Origin: Proteobacteria bacterium UBA3588
GTDB taxonomy: Bacteria; Pseudomonadota; Gammaproteobacteria; Thiohalomonadales; Thiohalomonadaceae
Direction of reading: 5' to 3'
Length of the DNA: 43,019 bases
NCBI GenBank assembly: GCA_002376325.1
Contig: DFMR01000015.1
Location: 1,424-44,442 of the forward strand
Every line of letters begins with the position of its first letter. Positions within the stretch are counted from its first letter, which is position 1. The notes beneath the pieces were generated by a model that saw nothing but the letters and a program-made list of their open reading frames with translations, was not told where the DNA came from and did not search any database. The position numbers were made by a program, and so were the translations under genes. This document shows positions 6,298-14,887 of the stretch, piece after piece.

Positions 6298-9144
6298 TTA
6301 TTCTTCTTGCAATACCCGATTCAATTCCTCTTCGATGCGCCGCTTGTAACTGAGAAAGTGTATCGTCTGCACCTTGCTCACGCCGGCCTCGCCGAGGACT
6401 CCCCGCGACATGCCGATATCGGTGATGTAGATCGGATAGGCCTGACCGCTGCGGCGTAGTTCCAGTACATAGCGCACCACCGACGCGAACAGCTCGGAGC
6501 CGTATTCCATGGTGGAGAATTCACGGTCGCCGCAATAGAGGGTGAACACGGTCTGGCCGCTCTCGTCCACATCGACGATGACCTGCAGGCTGAAGTAGCT
6601 GCGGTTGTCGGCACGAAACTCGGGGGCTTGGCGCTCCAATTTGTAGTGCGCCTCGCTGTCACGACTGACCAAATAAAACTCGACACCCTCGGCGCTGCTG
6701 ATCTGTTGACCCTCCTGCATCAGGAAGTTGATGCGATTGAGCACCGAATCGAAAAAGCGGCTGTATTGGCCGAGCAGCGTCTTGCCGTCGTAGTACGGTA
6801 GCGTCTGGTGGAACAGCGAGCCGCGCTCGTCCAGTACGTAGAGTTCCACCATTTCGGCCGCGGGACGGTAGAAGACCTGCACATAGCCGCTGCGGTTGCG
6901 GCCGTAGATGGCCGGTAGCACGGTGTCGGTCAGGGCGTAGCGATCGATGACCACCGGGCTGTAGGCCGCTTGCGTCCGGCCCAGCGCGTTGAGCAGCGCG
7001 CCGTAGCTGTAGATTCCTTCGTAGTGCAGCAGATCGCCATCGAGCGACAGCACGTAGTAGCCGCGGCTGACGGTGACCACATAGCGGCTCTGCGGCAGGG
7101 CGTTGGCGCCATAATAGGTGGCTACCAGGTCGTGGTATAGCCGCTCGATGCGCTGCGCCGCGATATAGCCGCGTTGGGCGCTGGTGCCGAACACCTGCAA
7201 CCGCGGCGGTGCCTCGCCGTGCGAGGGCGCCGCCCACTTGAAGTACTCGCGGAAAAACTCCATCAGTCCACGGCTGCGGCTGAAGTGATAGGTGAGCACT
7301 TCGCGCCAACTGGTGACGATGATCAGGTCGAGCGTCTGCACCAGGTTCTTGCCGGCGCCGCCGTAGCTGAGTGCATCCGGTCGGCCGCTGGAGATGTTCT
7401 GCCCCAGGCTCAGCGAGGTGAAGGTATCCAACTCGGTGTTGACGAACAGGCCGCAGTGGATGATGCGGGCGGGACCGGCGTACTCTTCCAGCGATTTGGC
7501 ATCGAGACACTTGTCGGGAAACAGCGTGTGCATGCGCTCTATCAACGCCTTGATGTCGCCGGCGTCGAGTTGGGTAATTTGCGTGTGGAGGGCGACCACC
7601 GTGTAACGGTCGACCACGCCGTTGAAATAGCACCAGGCGATCAGTTCGATAATGCTGCGGCTGCGTTTGATTGGCGCGTTCACATGTATCTCATCGCTGG
7701 CCAGCGCTCCCCGGAAGAGTACCCAGGTGGTCTGCTGTTGCTCGTCCAACACTTCCTGTATCGTGATCGCCGGCTCATGCAGCTGCGAGTTGATGCCGCG
7801 ATTGAGTAACTCCACCTTACCGGCCTTGCGCTCGAACGCGGCATACAGTTTGCGTCCCAGGACGGTGAGATCGCGCTGGCTTATCAGCGACAGTCCCGCA
7901 TAGCGGCGGGCAAAGTCCGAGAGAAAGCGGTAGCTGGTGGAAAGGGCATCGAACATGATGCGGCGTTCTTCCGCGACACGATGCACCTTCCAGTCGCCGC
8001 GCGCGTCCATCAATCGCAGATCGGCGAGCTGCCAGCCCCAGCGGTGAATCAGGGGCGCCAGCAATTCGCGCTGCCAGCCCCCCTGTCCATGGGGCGGTTC
8101 TTCACTCAGCCGCTCGTCCACCTTGATGTAGAAGCAGCGGCGCGCCAGCTCCAGCCGCTGCTGATCGCCCTGTTGCTGCAGATATTCCTCCACCTTGAGC
8201 AGCATCATGACGTACGGATCGAGCCGGCTGGCATCGTCTTCGCCGCTGTAGATGGCGCGCTTGAAGCGCAGACTGAGCAGGTCGAAGCGCGGATATTCGC
8301 TGGCATAGGCCTCGATCAGCAGCAGTTTGAGGGTGGCTTTGTAGGGTGAATCGATCCCCTTATAGAGGTGCCACAGGGCGGCGCCGAAAAACTCTTCCGC
8401 CTGGATATGGGTGAGACCGCCGAGGTCCAGGTGGTTGCGGGCGTGGAGAAAGCGTTTTTCCTTTACCGTTCCGGCATACGCTTCGTAGTCTCCTTCCGCT
8501 TCGGGCGGGACCAGCCACCATAGCGGCGCCTGGCCGGCGATCAGAATGGCGGTACGGTAAAACTCTTCCAGCAGCAGATTGTGTTGCGCCGAGCCGGAAC
8601 TCTCCTCCGACAGAGGGAGTGCCTCGCCGTTGCGGAAGCGCTCCACGTCGACCAGGAAAAAATGCACCTCCAGGTCGAGGCTGCCGGCCCAGGTTTCGAC
8701 CGCCCGAGCTTTCTGTTGCAGCAGTGTCAGCTGTGTCGGCGACAGGTCGGGGCCGTGACACAGCCAGATGTCGAAATCGCTCTCGTCCGAGTAGGCGATG
8801 CTGCCGGGACTGCCCATCATGTAAACCGCCAGGATCGGCGTGTGCCGCTGCTGATGGCGCTTGTATTCGAAACTGCGGCTCAGGCGCCGCGCAATCTCCA
8901 CCTGATGCGGCGTCGGTTCGTAGTGGGAGACACCGATCGGTACCTCCTTTGAGACGTAGCCGGGGAGCATCGGGTGGTTGAGGTGAAACAGCAGCGGCAA
9001 CAGGTCGAGTACGTCCCGTTGCCGTTCGCGCAGCGCGTTGCGGGCACGGCTCAGGCGCGCCTGATTGAGCCGGACGAAGCGGTGCCGAACAGCCTTGAAG
9101 TCGATGTCGGCGTCGTGCTGCACTGCAACCTTTCCGTCACTCAT
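6298..9144 (-). CDS. cyaA: Class I adenylate cyclase CyaA
   Basis: Makes cAMP from ATP in the cytoplasm. The 948-residue product belongs to the class I cyclases of gammaproteobacteria (the E. coli enzyme has about 850 residues). The nucleotidyltransferase core is at residues 111-127: GSPGSIAYSDESDFDIW, with metal-binding Asp123 and Asp125. The rest is the long regulatory C-terminal part. The start codon at 9144 has only a weak ribosome site (AGGTG about 15 bases away), and a 12-codon leader frame with a good ribosome site sits just upstream. Usually cyaA adjoins cyaY; here five elements intervene. It probably has its own promoter in 9145-9361. Confidence 0.95.
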   Translation of the reverse strand: MSDGKVAVQHDADIDFKAVRHRFVRLNQARLSRARNALRERQRDVLDLLPLLFHLNHPMLPGYVSKEVPIGVSHYEPTPHQVEIARRLSRSFEYKRHQQRHTPILAVYMMGSPGSIAYSDESDFDIWLCHGPDLSPTQLTLLQQKARAVETWAGSLDLEVHFFLVDVERFRNGEALPLSEESSGSAQHNLLLEEFYRTAILIAGQAPLWWLVPPEAEGDYEAYAGTVKEKRFLHARNHLDLGGLTHIQAEEFFGAALWHLYKGIDSPYKATLKLLLIEAYASEYPRFDLLSLRFKRAIYSGEDDASRLDPYVMMLLKVEEYLQQQGDQQRLELARRCFYIKVDERLSEEPPHGQGGWQRELLAPLIHRWGWQLADLRLMDARGDWKVHRVAEERRIMFDALSTSYRFLSDFARRYAGLSLISQRDLTVLGRKLYAAFERKAGKVELLNRGINSQLHEPAITIQEVLDEQQQTTWVLFRGALASDEIHVNAPIKRSRSIIELIAWCYFNGVVDRYTVVALHTQITQLDAGDIKALIERMHTLFPDKCLDAKSLEEYAGPARIIHCGLFVNTELDTFTSLSLGQNISSGRPDALSYGGAGKNLVQTLDLIIVTSWREVLTYHFSRSRGLMEFFREYFKWAAPSHGEAPPRLQVFGTSAQRGYIAAQRIERLYHDLVATYYGANALPQSRYVVTVSRGYYVLSLDGDLLHYEGIYSYGALLNALGRTQAAYSPVVIDRYALTDTVLPAIYGRNRSGYVQVFYRPAAEMVELYVLDERGSLFHQTLPYYDGKTLLGQYSRFFDSVLNRINFLMQEGQQISSAEGVEFYLVSRDSEAHYKLERQAPEFRADNRSYFSLQVIVDVDESGQTVFTLYCGDREFSTMEYGSELFASVVRYVLELRRSGQAYPIYITDIGMSRGVLGEAGVSKVQTIHFLSYKRRIEEELNRVLQEE

Positions 9145-9161
9145 GGGGTTGTCTGGGACAC

Positions 9162-9200
9162 CTAAATAGCCGCTGCGAAATGGCGATTACCGTCGGACAT
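9162..9200 (-). other. Possible 12-codon leader peptide upstream of cyaA
   Basis: On the minus strand an AGGAGA site is followed eight bases later by ATG and twelve codons (MSDGNRHFAAAI) ending in TAG at 9164-9162, 17 bases before the cyaA ATG. Its first four residues are the same as those of CyaA (MSDG). It could be a leader that controls cyaA translation, a remnant of a duplicated start region, or chance. Confidence 0.3.
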
Positions 9201-9361
9201 GGCGGGTCTCCTGTTGCTGATGGTTCAAGCATACCGGGCGCCATGGCGAAACGCTACGCCAGGCCATTCGGTCGCGGCATCATCGGCCTGGGTGGCTGGC
9301 AACCGTCCCGGCAAGCCGAACAGCGGCCGACGAGCCGCGGGAAGCATAACGCCCTGGATTT

Positions 9362-9718
9362 CTAATCCTTATACTCTTCAGCCCGTTTCGCGCTGCCCCT
9401 GACCTTGTCCTTCGGGTAGCGTCGTTCATTGATCTCGATCTTGTCCTGAGCGGCCAGGATCAGGTCGACATTCATGCGATCTGCGATACGAATCAGATAG
9501 ATGAGAATGTCGGCCAGTTCGAGCCGCACCTCGTCGAGTTTCTTGGGGGAGAGCTGCTCGCTCTGTTCGGCGGAGAGCCACTGGAAGTGCTCGACCAATT
9601 CGGCCGCTTCGCCGATCAGCGCCATCGACAGGTTCTTCGGGTTGTGGAACTGTTCCCAGTCGCGCGCCTTGGCGAACAGTGCGAGGCGTTGGCGCAGTTC
9701 TTCGAGACTATCGTGCAT
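9362..9718 (-). CDS. MazG-like nucleotide pyrophosphohydrolase
   Basis: A 118-residue all-alpha NTP pyrophosphatase of the MazG / RS21-C6 (dCTPase-like) group, which removes pyrophosphate from noncanonical or excess dNTPs. The metal-binding pattern is visible: GEAAELVEHFQW (about residues 32-43) supplies the first Glu pair, and RLELADILIYLIRIAD (about 65-80) the second Glu and Asp. The W-E-Q-FHNPKNL N-terminus is typical, supporting the ATG at 9718 rather than the longer frame. It overlaps the end of the amidotransferase gene by 11 bases, so the two are probably co-translated. Confidence 0.88.
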   Translation of the reverse strand: MHDSLEELRQRLALFAKARDWEQFHNPKNLSMALIGEAAELVEHFQWLSAEQSEQLSPKKLDEVRLELADILIYLIRIADRMNVDLILAAQDKIEINERRYPKDKVRGSAKRAEEYKD

Positions 9719-10442
9719 GGCGGTCCTCGTTGTCGTGGCTGGCGGCCAGTTGTGCGAAGCGGCGCAGCAGGGTTGTGCTGGCGTCGCCGGCCGCGATCGC
9801 GGCCAGCGTGCGGTCGGCGTCACCGCCTTCCCGGCGCAGGCGCGTGCGAAAGTGTTCGACATAGTGGCGAATGACGGCGGCGTCGAATTCCGGATGAAAC
9901 TGGATTCCCCACGCGCGGTCGCCGCAGGCAAACGCCTGGATCGGCTCCATGGCGCTGTAGGCGAGGATGCGCGCGCCCCGTGGCGGCCGCAGCACCGACT
10001 GGCGGTGGCTCACTTGGGCCGGGAAGGCGGCAGGCAGGCCTTGAAACAGCGGGTCGGCACGTCCTGCCGGCGTCATGGTGACGGTGGCGGTGCCGACTTC
10101 GAGGCCGCGCGGATTGTCGTTCACGCTGCCGCCGAGGGCCTGGGCCAGCAGCTGATGGCCGAAGCATATACCCAGCACCGGCAGGCCGGCGCCAACGGCC
10201 GCCCGCAGCCATGCCGCTGTTCGCTCCGCCCAGTCTTCGCCATCGCTCACCATCGCCCCCGAGCCGGTGATGACCGCCAGCGCCACCTGCCGGGGCGGCG
10301 GCAGCACCGCGCCGGCGGCCGCATTCGCCACCTGTAGCTCCGGCCATTCCAGGCCGCGGGCAATCCAGTCCTCGTAGTCGCCCGCCACGTCTGTGATGGT
10401 GGGCAACTTGCTGCCGGTCTTGATGATAAGGGCGGGGCGCAT
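9708..10442 (-). CDS. Class I glutamine amidotransferase (GMP synthase-like)
   Basis: A 244-residue stand-alone glutamine amidotransferase domain. The nucleophile is Cys93 in GICFGHQ, and the rest of the triad is His183 and Glu185 in FHPEF. GLEVGTATVTM and VSHRQSV are the usual intervening elements. Such proteins (YfeJ-like) hydrolyse glutamine or act on gamma-glutamyl compounds; the acceptor is not evident. It follows the DUF924 gene by six bases and overlaps the MazG-like gene, so a small operon from the glycosylase-like gene to 9362 is likely. Confidence 0.9.
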   Translation of the reverse strand: MRPALIIKTGSKLPTITDVAGDYEDWIARGLEWPELQVANAAAGAVLPPPRQVALAVITGSGAMVSDGEDWAERTAAWLRAAVGAGLPVLGICFGHQLLAQALGGSVNDNPRGLEVGTATVTMTPAGRADPLFQGLPAAFPAQVSHRQSVLRPPRGARILAYSAMEPIQAFACGDRAWGIQFHPEFDAAVIRHYVEHFRTRLRREGGDADRTLAAIAAGDASTTLLRRFAQLAASHDNEDRHAR

Positions 10443-10448
10443 GGTGGT

Positions 10449-11021
10449 TCAGCCGTGAAACGCCTCGTCCGAGGCCAGATAGGCCAGCTCCTCGGGTGTG
10501 CTTGTGCGTCCCAGCGCGGCGTTGCGGTGGGGAAAGCGGCCGAAGCGGCGGATTATCTCGCGATGGTGGCGCGCCCACTTGGCGGCGCCCTCCAACGTAG
10601 TGATTTCGAACAGCGCCACCGAGCGCTCCTGATTCGCCAATGTTTCGCTGTGCATGAACGGCAGGTAGAGGAACAGTTTTTCGCTGTCGTGCAGCGCTGT
10701 GTCCCATCCCCGGTCGATGGCCGTGACGGCGCAGGCGCGTGCCCGCGCCTCGGTGGAGAAGCTGAGTGCCTGCCCGCGGTAGATGTTGAGAGGAAACTGG
10801 TCCAGTACGATGATCAGCGCCAGCGCGCCTCGGGGCGTTGCACACCAGGAGTCGAGTTCGCCGCGCGCCGCCGCCTGCCAGGTGGTTTCGAAGCGCTCCG
10901 CGATCCCACGATCAAGGGCGGCTGTGGAGGCGAACCAGTGCGGCTGCAGCTCCGGCGCGAACCAGAATTCCAGCACCTCGTCAGGCGTCGCTAGCGTTGC
11001 GCTGCCGGCGTTGCCGTTCAT
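10449..11021 (-). CDS. DUF924 family protein
   Basis: A 190-residue DUF924 protein (TPR-like alpha fold, function unknown). Signatures are VLEFWFAPELQPHWF near the N-terminus, LALIIVLDQFPLNIYRG in the middle, LFLYLPFMHSE, and the C-terminal FGRFPHRNAALGR. All are strongly conserved in the family. The open frame runs far upstream, but the ATG at 11021 overlaps the stop of the glycosylase-like gene (ATGA), so this start is favoured. DUF924 genes are common in proteobacteria beside housekeeping genes and no pathway is implied. Confidence 0.92.
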   Translation of the reverse strand: MNGNAGSATLATPDEVLEFWFAPELQPHWFASTAALDRGIAERFETTWQAAARGELDSWCATPRGALALIIVLDQFPLNIYRGQALSFSTEARARACAVTAIDRGWDTALHDSEKLFLYLPFMHSETLANQERSVALFEITTLEGAAKWARHHREIIRRFGRFPHRNAALGRTSTPEELAYLASDEAFHG

Positions 11022-11707
11022 GTCATGCGCCAGTTGTCGGACGACAGCTTGAGCTGGCCCAGACGGTTGCCGAGCAGGTCGGGAAAGCGTTTGTACCAGG
11101 TCGCGTTCAGTGGCGACGGATGCGGAAGGGGGTGCAGCCGCAACGTCCGGCTGGTGCCGTCGGCTTCCAATTCGATCGCAACCGACGTTGTGAAGCGATC
11201 GTCGCGCTCCCAGAACTGTTCCAAACGCGTCTTCGTCTCTTTGTCCTGGTTGATGGCGAACCAGAGGAAGGCCTCGCGCCCCAGGGTAATGATGTCGCGG
11301 CCGTGCCACTCGTGGAGCAGCAGATCCGCCATCAACGGCTGGAACTGTTTCTTCACCTTCATCGACCACGCCTTGTTGCCCAGCGGTTTGTAGGGCACGG
11401 TGTTGGCCCAGAAGAGCATCCGACCGACGGCGACCGAGGCGTCGAAGTCGGGCAGCGGTTTGCCATACAGGTGCTGGTAGAGTGCGGTGCGCACCTTCTG
11501 CCCGCCGGCGCCGATGAACGGCATCTGGTGCTGCACCTCGTCGCGGCCGGGGTCGCGGCCGAAGAAGGCGATGCGGGTGTCGGGGAGGCCCTGGCCGATC
11601 ACCGGTTCCAGCGGATCGCGTCCACAGGCGGCGTAGACGGGTTCGTCTATCCCCGGCAGCGTGGCGGCGAGTCGGCGCAGGGCTTGGCGGCGTTCGGTGT
11701 CGGTCAT
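11018..11707 (-). CDS. Uracil-DNA glycosylase superfamily protein
   Basis: A 229-residue protein of the uracil-DNA glycosylase superfamily. The family's first active-site motif appears as FFGRDPGRDEVQHQMPFIG (about residues 47-66) and the C-terminal motif as LHPLPHPSPLN, the loop that contacts DNA in this fold. LFWANTVPYKP corresponds to the middle motif. It lacks the four-cysteine Fe-S cluster of family 4 and 5 enzymes. Whether it cuts uracil, and which strand context it prefers, cannot be told. It is the first gene of a tight minus-strand group with DUF924, the amidotransferase and the MazG-like enzyme. Confidence 0.82.
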   Translation of the reverse strand: MTDTERRQALRRLAATLPGIDEPVYAACGRDPLEPVIGQGLPDTRIAFFGRDPGRDEVQHQMPFIGAGGQKVRTALYQHLYGKPLPDFDASVAVGRMLFWANTVPYKPLGNKAWSMKVKKQFQPLMADLLLHEWHGRDIITLGREAFLWFAINQDKETKTRLEQFWERDDRFTTSVAIELEADGTSRTLRLHPLPHPSPLNATWYKRFPDLLGNRLGQLKLSSDNWRMT

Positions 11708-11972
11708 GTGCGGTGCTGATGCCCATCGGTTGGCAGAGACTTACTAGTCTACCGCAGCCGAGGTGCCGTTGTGGCCCGTTGTCGTTGGAACTCATCCCTA
11801 CATGCAGAAGCAAAAATAATTTCACTACAAAAAATACGGAAAATGGCGTGGGTCTGGCTGTATCCCCATCGCGTCGCGCAAAGGGTCGTGCAACGGGGGG
11901 ACTTATCTGCTTAAACCATATCCGTTGCAAGGGGATGTTTAACGTTCCTGTAACCGCCATTGCGGTACAACG

Positions 11973-12248
11973 TCACTCAGCGCGCAGTAATGGATATCGC
12001 TGCAGCAGTGCGGTTTTTTCCCTGCGGTTCATCTGTTTTATGGCGGCCTCGCGGCGCGCCGCTGCGGCGCGATCCGCCGCCGGTTCGGCATAGGCGACGA
12101 TGACCGGACGGCGCGCGCGGGTATAACGGGCGGCCAGGCGATCATCCACGTTGTGTTCGGCCACCCGCCGCCCCACATCGGTGGTGATGCCGGTGTAGAG
12201 CGTGTCGTCGCTGCAGCGCACGATGTAGACGTACCAGGTTGAACTCAT
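11973..12248 (-). CDS. GIY-YIG nuclease family protein (UPF0213/YhbQ-like)
   Basis: A 91-residue single GIY-YIG domain. The WYVYIVRCSDDTLYTGITTD segment holds both halves of the GIY-YIG motif (YVY and YTG), followed by Arg in VGRRVAEHN and a glutamate in AAARREAAIKQM, the usual catalytic set. Members of UPF0213 are small predicted nucleases of unknown cellular role. The ATG at 12248 is chosen; a TTG at 12266 would add six residues (MARIPS). No strong ribosome site precedes either. Confidence 0.88.
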   Translation of the reverse strand: MSSTWYVYIVRCSDDTLYTGITTDVGRRVAEHNVDDRLAARYTRARRPVIVAYAEPAADRAAAARREAAIKQMNRREKTALLQRYPLLRAE

Positions 12249-12320
12249 CGAGGGAATTCGGGCCAATGCCGGTTGGGTTGCGGTCCATTGTAGCGAAACG
12301 ACAGTGGAGGAATAGCTTTC

Positions 12321-12707
12321 ATGCGATGGTTTGTGCGGATGTTTTTTCGAACGTTACGGCTGGTGCTGACGCCGGTGGTGTTGCTGTGGGCTAGTGCGCC
12401 GGCCTCCAACGCGGTCGAGCGCCAGGCAGTTGAGCAACAGCGCATCGACGAGGAGACGAAGCGTCTCGCGCTCTATCAGTTCAAGACCTGCCCGTTCTGT
12501 ATCAAGGTGCGGCGCGAGATCAAGCGGTTGGCGCTCGACATCGAATTGCACGATGCCCAGAAGGATGCGCAGCGGCGCGACGAGCTGCTTAACGGCGGCG
12601 GCGACGTCAAGGTGCCGTGTCTGCGCATCACCCACGACGACGGCAGCGAGCGCTGGATGTACGAATCGGCTGACATTATCGGCTATCTGCAACAGCGTTT
12701 TGCCTAA
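12321..12707 (+). CDS. Membrane-anchored glutaredoxin-like protein
   Basis: A 128-residue protein with an N-terminal hydrophobic helix (about residues 8-26), a short basic-acidic linker, and a glutaredoxin domain. The redox site is CPFC (Cys57 and Cys60) in QFKTCPFCIKVRREIKRL. VPCLRITHDDGSERWMYES carries the conserved cis-proline and the glutathione-binding region. The start is preceded by GGAGGAATAGCTTTC. The N-terminal segment could be a membrane anchor or an uncleaved signal, so the domain may face the periplasm or the cytoplasm; positively charged residues before the helix favour an N-in orientation. A hairpin follows 30 bp downstream. Confidence 0.88.
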   Translation: MRWFVRMFFRTLRLVLTPVVLLWASAPASNAVERQAVEQQRIDEETKRLALYQFKTCPFCIKVRREIKRLALDIELHDAQKDAQRRDELLNGGGDVKVPCLRITHDDGSERWMYESADIIGYLQQRFA

Positions 12708-12736
12708 GCGGTAGGGGTGCGACGTCGACGTGGCAA

Positions 12737-12770
12737 CCGACGCTCAGTCGCCTATTTGGCTGAGCGTCGG
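12737..12770. terminator. Perfect 11-bp hairpin between convergent genes
   Basis: CCGACGCTCAG at 12737-12747 pairs perfectly with CTGAGCGTCGG at 12760-12770 across a 12-base loop. It lies after the glutaredoxin gene and only two bases before the stop of the convergent cupin remnant, as expected of a bidirectional terminator, though neither side has a run of T. Confidence 0.55.
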
Positions 12771-12772
12771 TA

Positions 12773-13121
12773 TCAGGTGCGGTCATTGGCAACGGCTCGA
12801 TTGGGGAATGACACCTCCAACACGATGGAGTCTGCATCCGTCTTGAATGGTTCGTGGAGTTCGCCCGGAGGACGGCTCGCGTAAGTGACCGGCCTCCAGC
12901 CATAGCTGAAATGCCTGGTCGTACAGACGGCCGCTGACTATGAACACCCCCTCGGGGTAGGGGTGAGTCCTCCCTGCATTCGCAGCGGTATCTGCGCCGG
13001 GGAGGAAACGCGTCAACCGTGTGTATTCGCCCGTCGTTGGATCAATGCTCAGCGTGAGTTCCTCGGCCATTCCCTCCAATCCTTTAATCGGAACCCAGCG
13101 GGTTCCGTTTTGAGCGGCCAA
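12773..13121 (-). pseudogene. Frameshifted cupin (ChrR-like) gene
   Basis: Two overlapping frames together encode one cupin domain. The first frame gives RWVPIKGLEGMAEELT, then HPYPEGVFIVSGRLYDQAF, and LWLEAGH, and then loses sense. In the frame one base on, the sequence continues YASRPPGELHEPFKTDADSI and VLEVSFPNRAVANDRT, ending at TGA 12775-12773. Removing one T near 12882-12884 restores the classical cupin course GHYASRPPGE. No good start codon exists before the conserved region: ATG 13070 would cut the first strand, TTG 13121 would include it. It may be a real pseudogene or a single-base sequence error. Its function, if intact, is unknown; ChrR-type cupins bind zinc. Confidence 0.72.
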
Positions 13122-13216
13122 GGTGTTCCAATAGGCCGTCGTTGATTTGGTCGTCGAGCGCTCCGGCGCATCGCGGACATGGCGCGTTAAGCGCCGTGTC
13201 CGGAGGGGCGTATTGA

Positions 13217-14887
13217 TCAAGCGGCTGCGGAACGCAGCGCCTGGATGCGGTTGAGCGCCGACAGCACCGCCTTGAGCGAGGCGCTTACCGTATCGTGGTC
13301 GAATGCGGCGCCGGTGACGCGCTGGCCGTCGACATTCAGCTGCACATAGGCCACAGCCTCCGCACCGGTTCCGGCGCCGACCGCATGTTCGCTGTAGTCG
13401 ACCACGCTGATGCACTGATCGTAATGGCGCTGCCAGGCGTCGACGAAGGCGGAGATGGCCCCCTCGCCGCTGCCGCGCATCACCGCCTCGTTGCCGCGAT
13501 CGGTAGCCCTCATCTCGATGGTGTCCATGCTGCCGTCGCGATGGAGGCGGTAACCCTGCAGCCGTACCGGCACTTGGTCGGCGACGAAGCGCGCCTGGAA
13601 CAGCCGGTGAATGGTGGCGCCGTCGATCTCGCCGCCGCGTTTCTCGCTCTCCTGCTGCACCACCTGGGCCAGTTCCACCTGCATCCAGCGCGGCAGGATC
13701 AGCCCGTGGTCCCGCTCCAGCACGAAAGCCACCCCGCCCTTGCCGGACTGGCTGTTGACCCGGATCACTGCCTGGTAGTCGCGGCCGATGTCGCGCGGGT
13801 CGATGGGCAGGTAGGCCACCTGCCACGGCTCGTCCACCTGCTGGCGGTGCAGGCACTTGCGGATCGCATCCTGGTGGCTGCCGGAAAATGCCGTATAGAC
13901 CAGTTCGCCGACCCAGGGGTGGCGCGGATGGACCGGCAGCCCGGTGCACTCGCTGTAGACTTGGATCACCTCGTCCGGATGCGACAGGTCGAGCTGCGGG
14001 TCGACGCCCTGGCTGTAGAGGTTCATCGCCATGGTGACGATGTCCATGTTGCCGGTGCGTTCGCCGTTGCCGAGCAGGGTGCCCTCCACCCGGTCGGCGC
14101 CGGCCAGCACGGCCAGCTCACCGGCGGCGACGGCGCAGCCGCGGTCGTTGTGGGTATGCACCGAGACCACCAGCGCGTCGCGGCGGCTGATGTGGGTGCA
14201 GAAGTATTCCACCTGATCAGCGAAGACGTTGGGCGTGGCGCTCTCCACCGTGGAGGGCAGATTGATGATGCACGGCCGTTGCGGCGTCGGCCGCCACACG
14301 TCCATCACCGCCTCGCACACCTCCACCGCATAGTCCATCTCGGTGTTGGAGAAGCTCTCCGGCGAATACTGGAAGCGCCAGTCGGTGGCCGGATACTTCG
14401 CCGCATCGCGCGCCACCCAGGCGGCGCCCTGCACCGCGATGTCCCTGATGCCGTCGCGGTCGAGGCCGAACACCCGTTCGCGCTGCACCGTGGAGGTGGA
14501 GTTGTAGACGTGGACGATGGCCTTTTTGGCACCGCGCAGCGCCTCGAAGGTGCGCACGATCAGCGCCTCCCGCGCCTGCACCAGCACCTGCACGGCGACG
14601 TCGTCCGGGATCTGCTCCTCCTCGATCAGCCAGCGCACGAAGTCATAATCGGGCTTGCTGGCGGCGGGGAAGCCCACCTCGATCTCCTTGAAGCCGAGCT
14701 TGACCAGCAGCGCCCACAGCTTGCGCTTCTGCCCGACGCTCATCGGTTCGAGCAACGCCTGATTGCCGTCGCGCAGGTCGACGCTGGCCCATACCGGTGC
14801 GTGCTCGATGGTGCGGCCGGGCCACTGGCGGTTGTGCATCGGCACGGCCGGGGCCGGGCGGTATTTGCTGGGGTCGAACGGCTTCAT
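13217..14887 (-). CDS. leuA: 2-isopropylmalate synthase LeuA
   Basis: Condenses acetyl-CoA with 2-oxoisovalerate, the first committed step of leucine synthesis. The product has 556 residues and starts MKPFDPSKYRPAPAVPM like the alpha-IPMS of pseudomonads and actinobacteria (the long LeuA type 2). The HMGL-like barrel is seen in VWASVDLRDGNQAL (about residues 33-46), VSVHTHNDRGCAVAAGELA with the metal-binding HxH, and LLGNGERTGNMD. The C-terminal LeuA_dimer allosteric domain, where leucine feeds back, runs from about residue 430 and includes VSVVDYSEHAVGAGTGAEA-like residues. ACGGAG precedes the ATG. An Lrp-type regulator diverges from it. Confidence 0.96.
   Translation of the reverse strand: MKPFDPSKYRPAPAVPMHNRQWPGRTIEHAPVWASVDLRDGNQALLEPMSVGQKRKLWALLVKLGFKEIEVGFPAASKPDYDFVRWLIEEEQIPDDVAVQVLVQAREALIVRTFEALRGAKKAIVHVYNSTSTVQRERVFGLDRDGIRDIAVQGAAWVARDAAKYPATDWRFQYSPESFSNTEMDYAVEVCEAVMDVWRPTPQRPCIINLPSTVESATPNVFADQVEYFCTHISRRDALVVSVHTHNDRGCAVAAGELAVLAGADRVEGTLLGNGERTGNMDIVTMAMNLYSQGVDPQLDLSHPDEVIQVYSECTGLPVHPRHPWVGELVYTAFSGSHQDAIRKCLHRQQVDEPWQVAYLPIDPRDIGRDYQAVIRVNSQSGKGGVAFVLERDHGLILPRWMQVELAQVVQQESEKRGGEIDGATIHRLFQARFVADQVPVRLQGYRLHRDGSMDTIEMRATDRGNEAVMRGSGEGAISAFVDAWQRHYDQCISVVDYSEHAVGAGTGAEAVAYVQLNVDGQRVTGAAFDHDTVSASLKAVLSALNRIQALRSAAA

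Noticed and set aside
11708..11972. Gene in the gap after the glycosylase-like gene.
   Set aside because: Only short frames without start signals or codon pattern; the region has an AT-rich low-complexity patch near 11815-11850 that may be a worn repeat.
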